Of a stretch of DNA of 64,000 nt, positions 46,957 to 55,747 are shown piece after piece. The DNA is from Microbacterium sp. JZ31 (GTDB taxonomy: Bacteria > Actinomycetota > Actinomycetes > Actinomycetales > Microbacteriaceae), in assembly GCF_016805985.1 (NCBI RefSeq), contig NZ_CP017661.1:2170001-2234000 (forward strand), written 5' to 3'. Each line of letters opens with the position of its first letter. Position 1 is the first letter of the stretch. The notes beneath the pieces are model-generated. The model had not been told where the DNA came from. It saw only the letters and a list, made by a program, of their open reading frames with translations, and made no database searches. The translations under genes and the position numbers were made by a program.

Positions 46957-47976
46957 CTATTCCGTCGCCTTGGTCAGGTCGGACAGGTGGGCCCGCGTGA
47001 GGCGCACCCCCACGCCCTGCACGAGCTCGTCGAGCTGCGCGGGCGAATAGGTGTTGACGATCGCCGCCGTCACCGACCGCTGCGCGAGCAGCCACGCGAT
47101 CGCGATCGAGGCGTGCGGCACGGCGAGCTCGGCCGCGATGACGTCGAGCGCCTTCAGCACCCGCACGCCGCGGCGGTTGAGGCTGCCGGCGAGCTGGCGC
47201 CCGCGCGCGGAGGCCGCCACACCCTGCCGCGACCGGTGACGCCCCGACAGGAAGCCGTGCTCGAGCGCCTGCGAGGGTGTCACGGCGAGGGCCTGCGCGC
47301 CCGCCACGAGCCGCAGGTCGCCCTCGAACTCCTTCCGCCGCATCAGGTTGTACGGCACGTCGAGCGCCTCGATGCGCGGGTAGCCGGCGGAGGCCAGGAT
47401 GCGCGCCTCGACCAGCTGCTCGGCCGTGAAGCCGTAGGCGCCGATGTGGCGCACCTTGCCCGTCTCGATGAGCCATTCCGCGGTCGCGAGGGCGTCCTCG
47501 ACGGATCCGATGCGCTCGGCGGTCGCGTCGAGGTACAGCACGTCGATGCGGTCGGTGTCGAGCCGCAGCAGTGAGGCCTCGACCGCGCGGACGAGGTTCA
47601 CCGAGCCCAGGCCCGGGTTGTCGGGATGACCGCCCACGCGCACCGCGAGCGTGATGTCGTCGCGCATGCGACGCCGGCGGATCCAGCGTCCGATGATGTG
47701 CTCGCTGCGCCCGGCTGCGAAGCTGTCGGCCGTGTGCACGGCGTTGCCGCCGATCCGGACGAAGTGGTCGAGCAGCGCGTCGGCGCGATCCTGATCGACC
47801 GTCCAGCCGAACTCCGCGCCGCCCAGCATCACGGGGAAGATGTCGATGCCCGTGTCGCCCAGGCGCTCGCGCACGAACGTCCCCACTCCGGGACCCAGCA
47901 CGGGGATCGGAGCGGACGGATGCTCGCGCGGCGTGGCGGCGGCTTGAGTCAGCCCGCCTGCCTGCGCTTCATCCAT
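46957..47976 (-). CDS. Aldo/keto reductase-like protein lacking the catalytic tetrad
   Basis: A 339-aa protein with the complete AKR (beta/alpha)8 outline: PVMLGGAEFGW, GGNAVHTADSFAAGRSEHIIG, DRIDVLYLDATAERIGSVE, GKVRHIGAYGFTAEQL, ALDVPYNLM. All four catalytic positions differ from the family: His81 for Asp, Phe86 for Tyr, Arg113 for Lys and Asp150 for His. It should therefore not reduce carbonyls in the usual way and may be a binding or regulatory protein, or use different chemistry (inference). AAGGGG precedes ATG 47976. It lies downstream of pnp, separated by a terminator. Confidence 0.82.
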   Translation of the reverse strand: MDEAQAGGLTQAAATPREHPSAPIPVLGPGVGTFVRERLGDTGIDIFPVMLGGAEFGWTVDQDRADALLDHFVRIGGNAVHTADSFAAGRSEHIIGRWIRRRRMRDDITLAVRVGGHPDNPGLGSVNLVRAVEASLLRLDTDRIDVLYLDATAERIGSVEDALATAEWLIETGKVRHIGAYGFTAEQLVEARILASAGYPRIEALDVPYNLMRRKEFEGDLRLVAGAQALAVTPSQALEHGFLSGRHRSRQGVAASARGRQLAGSLNRRGVRVLKALDVIAAELAVPHASIAIAWLLAQRSVTAAIVNTYSPAQLDELVQGVGVRLTRAHLSDLTKATE

Positions 47977-48123
47977 GTTCCCCGCCCCTTCACGCGACCG
48001 TCCCGGGGAAGGGGACTCGCGTCACGCCCGCTGCCGACGTGTGCTTCGAGCGTATTGCAGGCCACGGACACCGCCGTGCACCGCGCCGTAACGTTCTCGT
48101 CACGCGAGGTGACGGGAAGCGGA

Positions 48124-48157
48124 ACGGCCCGCCCGCCCCGAAGGGCGAGCGGGCCGT
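48124..48157 (-). terminator. Terminator after pnp
   Basis: ACGGCCCGC (48124-48132) pairs with GCGGGCCGT (48149-48157), with CCC/GGG pairs inside. It lies 16 nt past the pnp stop. Confidence 0.65.
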
Positions 48158-48172
48158 CGGACCTTCCGAGGC

Positions 48173-50434
48173 TCAGGCCTCGACGGCCTCCTCCGCGGGC
48201 GCGTCGCCCGCCGGGGTCTCGTCGATGACCGGCTCGAGCGCCATCTTGCCGCGGTCGTCGATCTCGGCGATGCGGACCAGGATCTTCTGACCCACCGAGA
48301 CGACGTCCTCGATGCTCTCGACGCGCTTGCCGCCGTTGAGCTTGCGGATCTGCGTCACGTGCATGCGACCGTCCTTGCCCGGCAGCAGCGAGATGAACGC
48401 ACCCGAGGGGATGATCTTCACGACCGTGCCGAGGAACTGCTCGCCGACCTCCGGGTTGGTGGGGTTGGCGATCGCGTTCACCTGCGCGCGGGCCGCCTCG
48501 GCCGAGGGGCCGTCGGTCGCGCCGATGTAGACGGTGCCGTCCTCCTCGATCGAGATCTGCGCGCCGGTCTCGTCCTGGATCGCGTTGATCGTCTTGCCCT
48601 TGGGGCCGATCAGCTCGCCGATCTTGTCGACCGGGATCTGCACGCTGATGACGCGCGGCGCGGTGGGCGCCATCTCGTCGGGAGCGTCGATCGCGGCGTT
48701 CAGGACCTCGAGGATGCGCGTGCGCGCGTCCTTCGCCTGCGTCAGCGCGCCGGCGAGCACCTCGGAGGGGATGCCGTCGAGCTTGGTGTCGAGCTGGATC
48801 GCCGTGATGAACTCGCTCGTGCCCGCGACCTTGAAGTCCATGTCGCCGAGGGCGTCCTCGGCGCCGAGGATGTCGGTCAGCGCGGCGTAGCGCGTCTGGC
48901 CGTCGACCTCGTCGGTGACGAGGCCCATCGCGATGCCGGCGACGGGCGCGCGCAGCGGCACACCCGCGTTCAGCAGCGACAGGGTCGAGGCGCACACGGA
49001 GCCCATCGACGTCGAGCCGTTGGAGCCCAGCGCCTCGGAGACCTGCCGGATCGCGTACGGGAACTCCTCGCGCGACGGCAGGACCGGCACGAGCGCGCGC
49101 TCGGCCAGGAAGCCGTGGCCGATCTCGCGACGCTTCGGGCTGCCCACGCGGCCGGTCTCACCGGTCGAGTAGGGCGGGAAGTTGTAGTGGTGCATGTACC
49201 GCTTGCTCGTCGTGGGCGACAGCGAGTCGATCTGCTGCTCCATCTTGAGCATGTTCAGCGTGGTGACGCCCATGATCTGCGTCTCGCCGCGCTGGAAGAT
49301 CGCCGAGCCGTGGACGCGCGGGATGACCTGCACCTCGGCGTCGAGCGGACGGATGTCGGCGAGGCCGCGGCCGTCCATGCGCACGCCCTCGCTGAGGATG
49401 CGTCCGCGCACGATCTTCTTCGTGATCGACTTGTAGGCGGCGGCGAACTCGAGCGGCGCGGCGGCGGGCAGCTCGCCCGCCTCGACCTTCTCGACCAGCT
49501 CGGCCTTGACGCGGGCCTTGACCTCGTCGTCGGCGTTCTGGCGCTCCTGCTTGTCGGCGATCTGGTACACCTTCGCCAGGTCGTCGGAGGCCTTCTCGCT
49601 CACGAAGGCGAAGGTCTCCTCGCTGTAGGCGGGGAAGACCGGGAACTCCAGCGGCGCCTTCGTCGAGGCGGCGGCCATCTCGGCCTGCGCCGCGACGAGC
49701 TGCTTGATGAACGGCTTGGCCGCCTCGAGACCGCCGGCGACGATCTCCTCGTTCGGCTTGGTCGCGCCGGCCTTGATGAGGTTCCAGCTGTTCTCGGTGG
49801 CCTCGGCCTCGACCATCATGATCGCGACGTCGCCGTTGTCGAGGACGCGACCGGCGACCATCAGGTCGAACACGGCCGACTCGACCTGCTCGGCGTTCGG
49901 GAACGCGACCCACTGGTCGGCGTGCTCGCCGTGACCGGGGATGAGCGCGAGGCGCACACCCGCGATCGGGCCCGAGAACGGCAGACCCGAGATCTGGGTC
50001 GACGCCGACGCGGCGTTGATCGCGAGAGCGTCGTAGAACTCGCCCGGAGCGATCGAGAGCACCGTCACGACGATCTGGATCTCGTTGCGGAGGCCGTCGA
50101 CGAACGACGGGCGCAGCGGACGGTCGATCAGGCGGCAGACGAGGATCGCCTCGGTCGAGGGGCGGCCCTCACGACGGAAGAACGAGCCGGGGATCTTGCC
50201 CGCGGCGTACGAGCGCTCCTCGACGTCCACCGTCAGGGGGAAGAAGTCGAAGCCCTCGCGGGGGTGCTTGCTGGCGCTGGTCGCCGAGAGGAGCATCGTC
50301 TCCTCGTCGAGGTACGCGGCGACCGCGCCCTGCGCCTGCTGCGCGAGGCGGCCGGTCTCGAAGCGGACGGTGCGGGTGCCGAAGCGGCCGTTGTCGAGAA
50401 CGGCCTCGGCGGCGGTGATTTCAGGACCTTCCAA
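48173..50434 (-). CDS. pnp: Polyribonucleotide nucleotidyltransferase (PNPase)
   Basis: PNPase (753 aa) degrades RNA 3' to 5' with phosphate in a trimer. The first RNase PH domain is at about 20-160, a helical linker, then the second at about 340-560 ([34 protein letters not shown]), a KH domain ([17 protein letters not shown], about 610) and an S1 domain ([19 protein letters not shown], about 685). The start is TTG 50434, six bases after AGGAGA. Unlike in many bacteria, rpsO is not adjacent. Confidence 0.96.
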   Translation of the reverse strand: MEGPEITAAEAVLDNGRFGTRTVRFETGRLAQQAQGAVAAYLDEETMLLSATSASKHPREGFDFFPLTVDVEERSYAAGKIPGSFFRREGRPSTEAILVCRLIDRPLRPSFVDGLRNEIQIVVTVLSIAPGEFYDALAINAASASTQISGLPFSGPIAGVRLALIPGHGEHADQWVAFPNAEQVESAVFDLMVAGRVLDNGDVAIMMVEAEATENSWNLIKAGATKPNEEIVAGGLEAAKPFIKQLVAAQAEMAAASTKAPLEFPVFPAYSEETFAFVSEKASDDLAKVYQIADKQERQNADDEVKARVKAELVEKVEAGELPAAAPLEFAAAYKSITKKIVRGRILSEGVRMDGRGLADIRPLDAEVQVIPRVHGSAIFQRGETQIMGVTTLNMLKMEQQIDSLSPTTSKRYMHHYNFPPYSTGETGRVGSPKRREIGHGFLAERALVPVLPSREEFPYAIRQVSEALGSNGSTSMGSVCASTLSLLNAGVPLRAPVAGIAMGLVTDEVDGQTRYAALTDILGAEDALGDMDFKVAGTSEFITAIQLDTKLDGIPSEVLAGALTQAKDARTRILEVLNAAIDAPDEMAPTAPRVISVQIPVDKIGELIGPKGKTINAIQDETGAQISIEEDGTVYIGATDGPSAEAARAQVNAIANPTNPEVGEQFLGTVVKIIPSGAFISLLPGKDGRMHVTQIRKLNGGKRVESIEDVVSVGQKILVRIAEIDDRGKMALEPVIDETPAGDAPAEEAVEA

Positions 50435-50816
50435 GAGGTCTCTCCTTCTGTTGGCCGCGCAGACACGCGGTGTTCCTTCTCGGCACGCGTCTGCACGGGT
50501 GGGCTCTTGTCTGTGCCCGCGATGCGGGACTCACGTCAGGAGCAGGGAACAGGCAGATATGGGCGCGCACACGTCCGATCGTGCGGGGCATCGATCACGC
50601 TCGCCTGCGCTGGCCACCAGGAGAAATCCACCAGACCGGATCCATCGGATCGTGCGCCTGGGAGACCACTTCAGGGGACCAGCTTCCTGCCAGCCTGCTC
50701 CTCTTGCGTATTCAGTTCGCGACATCCGCGGACGGACGTCCCCGCAAGCCTATCAGCGGGAGGCCGATCCGGTCAGGGTCTGTCGGCGACTCGGCGCGCG
50801 TGCCTACCCTGGCGGC
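50435..50816. other. 382-nt region between pnp and the acidic-protein gene
   Basis: No convincing gene. It carries the pnp leader, with several short stems such as CCGCG with CGCGG near 50455-50475, and the AT-richer block CTTGCGTATTCAG near 50705, which may hold the pnp promoter. Leaders of pnp are often structured targets of PNPase autoregulation; here that is inference. The -10 of the acidic-protein gene is at its right end. Confidence 0.4.
50805..50810 (+). promoter_or_regulatory. -10 box of the acidic-protein gene (leaderless)
   Basis: TACCCT lies 6 nt before ATG 50817. Confidence 0.45.
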
Positions 50817-50999
50817 ATGTCGGATTTCCCTGAGCAGACCACCCCGGACGCGGAGCGCGAGGTCGACCTCGACGACGAGACGGAGCTCGAGCTGCCGCCT
50901 CCCACGCTCGACCCGGACGAGCGCATCCAGGACGATCAGGACCCCCTCGTCGACCAGGAGCGCGATGAGGCGCGCGGTCTCGGCGGGCTGGACGAGTAG
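50817..50999 (+). CDS. Small acidic protein of unknown function
   Basis: A 60-aa protein, about 40 percent Asp and Glu, with no hydrophobic core and no cysteine, so it is probably disordered or folds on a partner. LDDETELELPPPTLDPDERI is its most distinctive segment. No family was recognised. A leaderless promoter with exact 6-nt spacing supports it as real. It is convergent with the glycosyltransferase fusion gene, 7 nt away. Confidence 0.6.
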   Translation: MSDFPEQTTPDAEREVDLDDETELELPPPTLDPDERIQDDQDPLVDQERDEARGLGGLDE

Positions 51000-51006
51000 G
51001 GCGGCG

Positions 51007-52968
51007 TCAGCCCAGCTTCGTGCGCTTGGGCGCGTTGCGCCCGGGGATCACGACGTAGTCGGCGTGCTTCGCGAGCAGGCCGTCCCCCGCCGTGCGCCCA
51101 CGCATCCGGCGCCACACCCACGGCAACGCGTGCGTGCGGAGCCAGTCGCCCTGCGGCGTCGGGTCGTCGATCGGGTCGAAGCCGTGCAGCGCATCATCTA
51201 GGCGGCCGAGCGCCTCGGCGTCGGGGATGCCGAGCGCCTCGGCCGCGCGGTACGCGAGGTAGCGGTGCCCGCGTGAGCTGAGGTGCACCATGTCGTCCGC
51301 GTACATCGCGCAGTCGCTGAGCGCGGGAAGCGCGGCCGCGTCGAGGAGGTACGAGTCGGTGACCGCCGCGATCCGGCGCAGCTCGGTCGCATACAGCGCG
51401 AAGCGACGCGCGAAGATGCGGGCCGCGGGGCGATCGGGCAGGAACGGCGTGACGAGCAGCACGTCGGCGCCGGAGGCGCGGAGGTCGCGCACCACCCTCT
51501 CGACGTCCGTCGCCAGTCGCACCGGATCGGCGCTGTGCCCGACGAGGTCGTTGGCCCCCATGAAGACCGACACGAGGTCGGGCTTCATGGCGAGCGCCTG
51601 GGGCGCCTGCTCGTTCACGAGGTCGCGGACGCGACGGCTGCGCACCGCGAGGTTCGCGTACTCGAACCGGCCGCGCCCCTGCGCGAGCATGGTCGAGAGC
51701 CGGTCGGCCCAGCCCCGGTACTGCCCGTCCGCCATGCGCGACGTGTCGCACAGGCCCTCGGTGAGCGAGTCGCCGAGCGCGATGAAGCGCTTCCACGGCC
51801 GGCGCTCGGGCGGCGTGACGACCTCCGGACGCGTCAGCTCGCGCCCGCGGGACGCGTCGTCGAGGGGCCGCAGACGCTGCGCCTCGCGGTAGTAGTCGAT
51901 CAGCTGGTCGCCCAGCGACTCCCACGTGCGCGCGACCACGCTCTCGCGGGCCGCGGACGCGAACGAGCGGCGCTTGGCGTCGTCGCCCGTGAGGTCGAGC
52001 ACGCGCTCGCGCAGGTCGTCCAGGTCGCCGGGGGCATACAGCCAGCCGTCCACGCTCGATCGGACGAGGTCGACCGGGCCGCCGCGCCCCGTCGCGACCA
52101 CCGGCACGCCGCTCGCGAGCGCCTCCTGCACGGTCTGGCAGAAGGTCTCGCTCTCACCCGGGTGCACGAACACGTCGAGGCTCGCGAGCGCCTTGGCCAG
52201 CTGGTCGCCGCCGAGGAATCCCGTGAACACGGCGTCCGGCAGCAGCCGCTCGAGCCGCTCGCGCTCGGGGCCGTCGCCGATGATCACCAGACGCACGCCC
52301 GGGATCCCGCACAGCACCCGCAGATCCTCGACCTGCTTCTCGGCCGCCAGGCGGCCGACGTAGCCGACGAGCAGGTCGCCGCGGCCGATCTTCGCGCGCC
52401 AGCTCTCGCTGCGACGCTCGGGGCGGAACCGCTCGGCGTCGACGCCGCGCCCCCACCGGCGCAGGCGATCGACGCCCAGCGCGGCGAGCTGCGACTCCGA
52501 GGCCGAGGACGGCGCGAGCGTGAGCGTCGCGCGCTTGTGGAGTCGCGCGACGTGCGCGGACGCGAGGGGGACGGCGCCGGGGACGCCGTAGCGCTCGGTG
52601 TAGGCGATGACGTCCGTCTGGTAGACCGCGACGCTCGGCAGGCGCAGCGCGTCGGCCGCGACCTGGCCCTTCCATCCCAGCGCGAACGGCGATGCGAGGT
52701 GCACGACGTCGGGGTGGAAGTCGCGCAGCACGCGCGCGAGACGCGCGGTCGTCGGATAGGCGACGCGGACCTCCGGGTAGGACGGCATGGGCAGGGACGG
52801 AAGCAGCTCGGTGCGGCCGTGCGGGGCGCGCTCGGCGCCGCCGCCGTCGGGTGCGACGACGAGCGTCTCGTGGCCGCGTCGCTCGAGGTGCCGGATCATC
52901 TGCAGGACGGAGTGGGTGACCCCGTTCATGTGCGGGAGGAAGGACTCTGCCACCAGTGCGACCCTCAT
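51007..52968 (-). CDS. GT4 glycosyltransferase fused to an SGNH/GDSL hydrolase
   Basis: A single 653-aa reading frame with two complete domains. Residues 1-380 are a GT-B glycosyltransferase of family GT4 close to GDP-mannose-dependent mannosyltransferases (LVAESFLPHMNGVTHSVL, YVGRLAAEKQVEDLRV, HPGESETFCQTVQEALASG). Residues about 390-640 are an SGNH hydrolase with FIALGDSLTEGL (block I serine), FMGANDLVGHS (block III) and DDMVHLSSRGHRY (block V His). No stop or frameshift separates them. The enzyme may mannosylate a lipid or wall glycan and remove or transfer an acyl group (inference). Confidence 0.88.
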   Translation of the reverse strand: MRVALVAESFLPHMNGVTHSVLQMIRHLERRGHETLVVAPDGGGAERAPHGRTELLPSLPMPSYPEVRVAYPTTARLARVLRDFHPDVVHLASPFALGWKGQVAADALRLPSVAVYQTDVIAYTERYGVPGAVPLASAHVARLHKRATLTLAPSSASESQLAALGVDRLRRWGRGVDAERFRPERRSESWRAKIGRGDLLVGYVGRLAAEKQVEDLRVLCGIPGVRLVIIGDGPERERLERLLPDAVFTGFLGGDQLAKALASLDVFVHPGESETFCQTVQEALASGVPVVATGRGGPVDLVRSSVDGWLYAPGDLDDLRERVLDLTGDDAKRRSFASAARESVVARTWESLGDQLIDYYREAQRLRPLDDASRGRELTRPEVVTPPERRPWKRFIALGDSLTEGLCDTSRMADGQYRGWADRLSTMLAQGRGRFEYANLAVRSRRVRDLVNEQAPQALAMKPDLVSVFMGANDLVGHSADPVRLATDVERVVRDLRASGADVLLVTPFLPDRPAARIFARRFALYATELRRIAAVTDSYLLDAAALPALSDCAMYADDMVHLSSRGHRYLAYRAAEALGIPDAEALGRLDDALHGFDPIDDPTPQGDWLRTHALPWVWRRMRGRTAGDGLLAKHADYVVIPGRNAPKRTKLG

Positions 52969-53120
52969 GACTCCAGCGTGGCGGTCGCGGATGTCGCGAG
53001 GCGGCGCCGGGCGCGCCGCTTCGCCGAGCGTTCATCCGGCCTGCCCCGAATCTTCACCGCCCCTCCCCCGGAGCGTCATGGGATCCCCGGATCGCCCTCG
53101 TGCGGCGGGAGCCGGGCAGG

Positions 53121-54326
53121 ATGGAGGGACCACCCGCCGACGAAAGCGAGCCTCGCGTGTTCCAGAGCCGCCATCCCTTCGACGACATCACGGTCGAATC
53201 GCTGCGCGAGGTCGGGAGCCTGAAGTGGACCGCGTTCCCGGACCGGCTGGCGGCCTGGGTCGCGGAGATGGACTTCGGGATCGCGCCGCCGATCACCGAC
53301 GCCCTGCATGCGGCCGTGGACCGCGGCGCGTTCGGCTATCTGCCGACCGCCGACGGCACCGCCATGGCGGAGGCCTTCGCGGACTGGTCCGCGCAGCGGT
53401 ACGCGTGGAGCGTGAACCCGGGAGATGTCCACGCGTTCCCGGACGTGATCAGCGCGCTCGAGGTCGCGATCGAGCACTTCAGCGCGCCCGGCTCCGCGAT
53501 CGTGGTGCCCACGCCCGCGTACATGCCGTTCCTGACCGTGCCGCTGCTGCACGGTCGCCGCATCATCCAGCTGCCGCTCGCGCGCGACGGCGAGCGCTGG
53601 GTCTACGACCTGGACGCGCTGGATCGCGTGCTCGCGGAGGGCGGCGGCCTGCTTGTGCTCTGCAACCCCCACAACCCGATCGGCAAGGTGCTCGACGCCG
53701 CGGAGATGGCGGCGATCGGCGAGGTCGTGGAGCGGCACGGCGCCCGGGTGTTCTCGGACGAGATCCATGCGCCGCTCGTGTACCCCGGCCGCCGGCACGT
53801 CCCCTACGCGTCGGTGAACGAGGTCACCGCCGGCCACACGCTGACCGCGACGTCGGCGTCGAAGGCGTGGAACCTGCCGGGCCTGAAGGCGGCGCAGGTC
53901 GTCGTGTCCAACGCCGCCGATCGCGCGCGGTGGCTGACGGAGGGCGCGATGTGGGGGCACGGCGCCGCCAACCTCGGGGTGATCGCGAACACCGCCGCCT
54001 ACACCTCCGGCGGCGCGTGGCTCGACGACGTCGTCGGCTACCTCGACGACAACCGCCGCCGACTGGCCGAGCTGATCGCCGAGCATCTCCCGGGCGTGCG
54101 GTACACGGCCCCGGATGGCACCTACCTGGCGTGGCTCGACTGCACGGCGCTGGATCTGGCGCAGGCGCCGGCCGCGTTCTTCGGCGAGCGCGCCGGCGTG
54201 TCGCTCACGGACGGCGCCATGTGCGGCGAGATCGGGGCGAGCGCCGTGCGGTTCAACTTCGCGACGCCTGGGCCGATCATGCAGCGCGCGGTCGAGGCGA
54301 TGGGCGAGGCGCTGCGCACGCGCTGA
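53121..54326 (+). CDS. MalY/PatB-type PLP-dependent C-S lyase or aminotransferase
   Basis: A 401-aa fold type I PLP enzyme of the MalY/PatB subgroup, usually cystathionine beta-lyases. LKWTAFPDRLAAWVAEMDF is the subgroup N-terminal signature, CNPHNPIG is near residue 185, SDEIHAPLVYPG near 215 and the PLP lysine in TSASKAWNLPGLK near 250. Cleavage of cystathionine to homocysteine is the best guess. The start is uncertain: GTG 53100, ATG 53121 and GTG 53157 are all in frame; none has a strong ribosome-binding site. Confidence 0.85.
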   Translation: MEGPPADESEPRVFQSRHPFDDITVESLREVGSLKWTAFPDRLAAWVAEMDFGIAPPITDALHAAVDRGAFGYLPTADGTAMAEAFADWSAQRYAWSVNPGDVHAFPDVISALEVAIEHFSAPGSAIVVPTPAYMPFLTVPLLHGRRIIQLPLARDGERWVYDLDALDRVLAEGGGLLVLCNPHNPIGKVLDAAEMAAIGEVVERHGARVFSDEIHAPLVYPGRRHVPYASVNEVTAGHTLTATSASKAWNLPGLKAAQVVVSNAADRARWLTEGAMWGHGAANLGVIANTAAYTSGGAWLDDVVGYLDDNRRRLAELIAEHLPGVRYTAPDGTYLAWLDCTALDLAQAPAAFFGERAGVSLTDGAMCGEIGASAVRFNFATPGPIMQRAVEAMGEALRTR

Positions 54327-54371
54327 GACGCCGTTACCCGGCCGTTCACCGACGGCGGGTACACACGTGCC

Positions 54372-54959
54372 GTGGATGAGCTGATCGCCGACCTCGCGGC
54401 GAACCCGTGGGCGCTCGTCGTCCTCGCCGGGGTCGTGTTCGCCGACGCGTTCCTGGTCGTCGTGCCCGGCGAGGTCGCGGTCACGGCTCTGGGGACGGTC
54501 GCGGTCGCGCAGGGTCTTCCGCCGCTGTGGTCGGTCATCCTGATCGGCGGGCTGGCGGCCTTCGCGGGCGACGTTTCGTGCTACCTGATCGGGCGGCTGC
54601 TGCATCCGCGCTCGTGGCGCCCGCTCCAGCGGCCGAGCATGCAGCGCGCGCTCGACTGGGCGTCGCGCCGGCTGCACACCCACGCGGCGACGGCGGTGTT
54701 CACCGCGCGCTTCATCCCGTTCGGCCGCCTCGCGGTGAACCTGTCCGCCGGCGCGGCGAGCGTGCCCGCGCTGCGCTATCTGCCGATCGCCGGCGGCGCG
54801 GCGCTCGCGTGGGCCGCGTTCCAGGCGCTGGTCGGCGCGGCGATCGCCTCGATCATCCCCGGCGGCACGGTCGTCGCGGTGATCGTGTCGATCGTGATCG
54901 CGCTGGCCGTGGGCTGGACCGTGGACTTCGTGCTGGCCCGCGTGCGCCCGGTCGACTGA
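54372..54959 (+). CDS. DedA-family membrane protein
   Basis: A 195-aa integral membrane protein of the DedA/VTT superfamily, whose members include lipid-carrier flippases. VPGEVAVTALGTVAVAQG, GDVSCYLIGRLL (a form of the GDxxxYxxGR motif) and FTARFIPFGRLAVNLSAGAA (membrane re-entrant FxRFxPxxR) are present, with about five hydrophobic segments. Family members are implicated in recycling undecaprenyl phosphate or phospholipid scrambling; the substrate here is unknown. GTG 54372 is the start. Confidence 0.88.
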   Translation: MDELIADLAANPWALVVLAGVVFADAFLVVVPGEVAVTALGTVAVAQGLPPLWSVILIGGLAAFAGDVSCYLIGRLLHPRSWRPLQRPSMQRALDWASRRLHTHAATAVFTARFIPFGRLAVNLSAGAASVPALRYLPIAGGAALAWAAFQALVGAAIASIIPGGTVVAVIVSIVIALAVGWTVDFVLARVRPVD

Positions 54960-54972
54960 CCGGGTGCTGACC

Positions 54973-54978
54973 TAGGGT
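54973..54978 (+). promoter_or_regulatory. -10 box of the ATPase gene (leaderless)
   Basis: TAGGGT lies 6 nt before GTG 54985. Confidence 0.45.
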
Positions 54979-54984
54979 CGGCGT

Positions 54985-55710
54985 GTGAGACCCGAGGAGC
55001 TGGGGCGCGGCGCGCTGCCCGTGCGACGCATCGAGGAGCACCCGCTGGCGCCCGCCGACAGGAGCGGCTGGCCGGCGGCGCTTGCGCCCGTGCGGCAGGT
55101 GCTCGACGCGGGCCTGGACCTCGGTGCCGTGACGGTGCTGACGGGCGAGAACGGGGTCGGCAAGTCGACGCTCGTCGAGGCCCTCGCCGTCGCCTACGGC
55201 ATGAACGCGGAGGGCGGATCGACCGGCGCGATGCACGCGACCCGCGCGTCGGAGTCTCCGCTGGGCGAGCACCTGCGGCTGGTGCGCGGGGCGGGCGCCT
55301 CCCGGCGCGGGTTCTTCCTGCGCGCCGAGACCATGCACGGCTTCTACACGTACCTCGAGGACGTCGGCATCGGCGCCGCCCTTCACGAGCGCAGCCACGG
55401 CGAGTCGTTCCTCGACCTGGTCGGGGAACGGACGTCGATCAGCGGCCTCTGGGTGCTCGACGAGCCGGAGTCGGCGCTGTCGGTGTCGGGCTGCCTGGCG
55501 CTGCTCGCCCTCCTGCGCGAGCTGGTGGCGAACCGATCGCAGGTGGTCCTGTCCACGCACTCGCCGATCCTCGCCGCCTTCCCCGGCGCGGAGCTGCTCG
55601 AGCTCGGCGCGTGGGGGATCCGGCGATCGACGTACGACGACCTCGATCTCGTGCGCACCTGGCGGCTGTTCCTCGACGCGCCGCAGCGCTTCCTCCGGCA
55701 CCTGGACTGA
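54985..55710 (+). CDS. ABC-type/AAA ATPase of the COG3910 group
   Basis: A 241-aa soluble ATPase. Walker A TGENGVGKSTLVEAL is near residue 52, Walker B LWVLDEPESALSVSG near 155, and the switch histidine in VVLSTHSPILAAFPGA near 185. There is no signature-bearing ABC transporter context and no coiled coil, as in stand-alone SMC/RecF-like predicted ATPases. The biological role is unknown; it is not adjacent to a nuclease or other defence gene, so a defence role is not suggested. Confidence 0.82.
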   Translation: MRPEELGRGALPVRRIEEHPLAPADRSGWPAALAPVRQVLDAGLDLGAVTVLTGENGVGKSTLVEALAVAYGMNAEGGSTGAMHATRASESPLGEHLRLVRGAGASRRGFFLRAETMHGFYTYLEDVGIGAALHERSHGESFLDLVGERTSISGLWVLDEPESALSVSGCLALLALLRELVANRSQVVLSTHSPILAAFPGAELLELGAWGIRRSTYDDLDLVRTWRLFLDAPQRFLRHLD

Positions 55711-55747
55711 GGCGGCCCCAGCCCGCGGGAACTGATTGACTTCTGCA

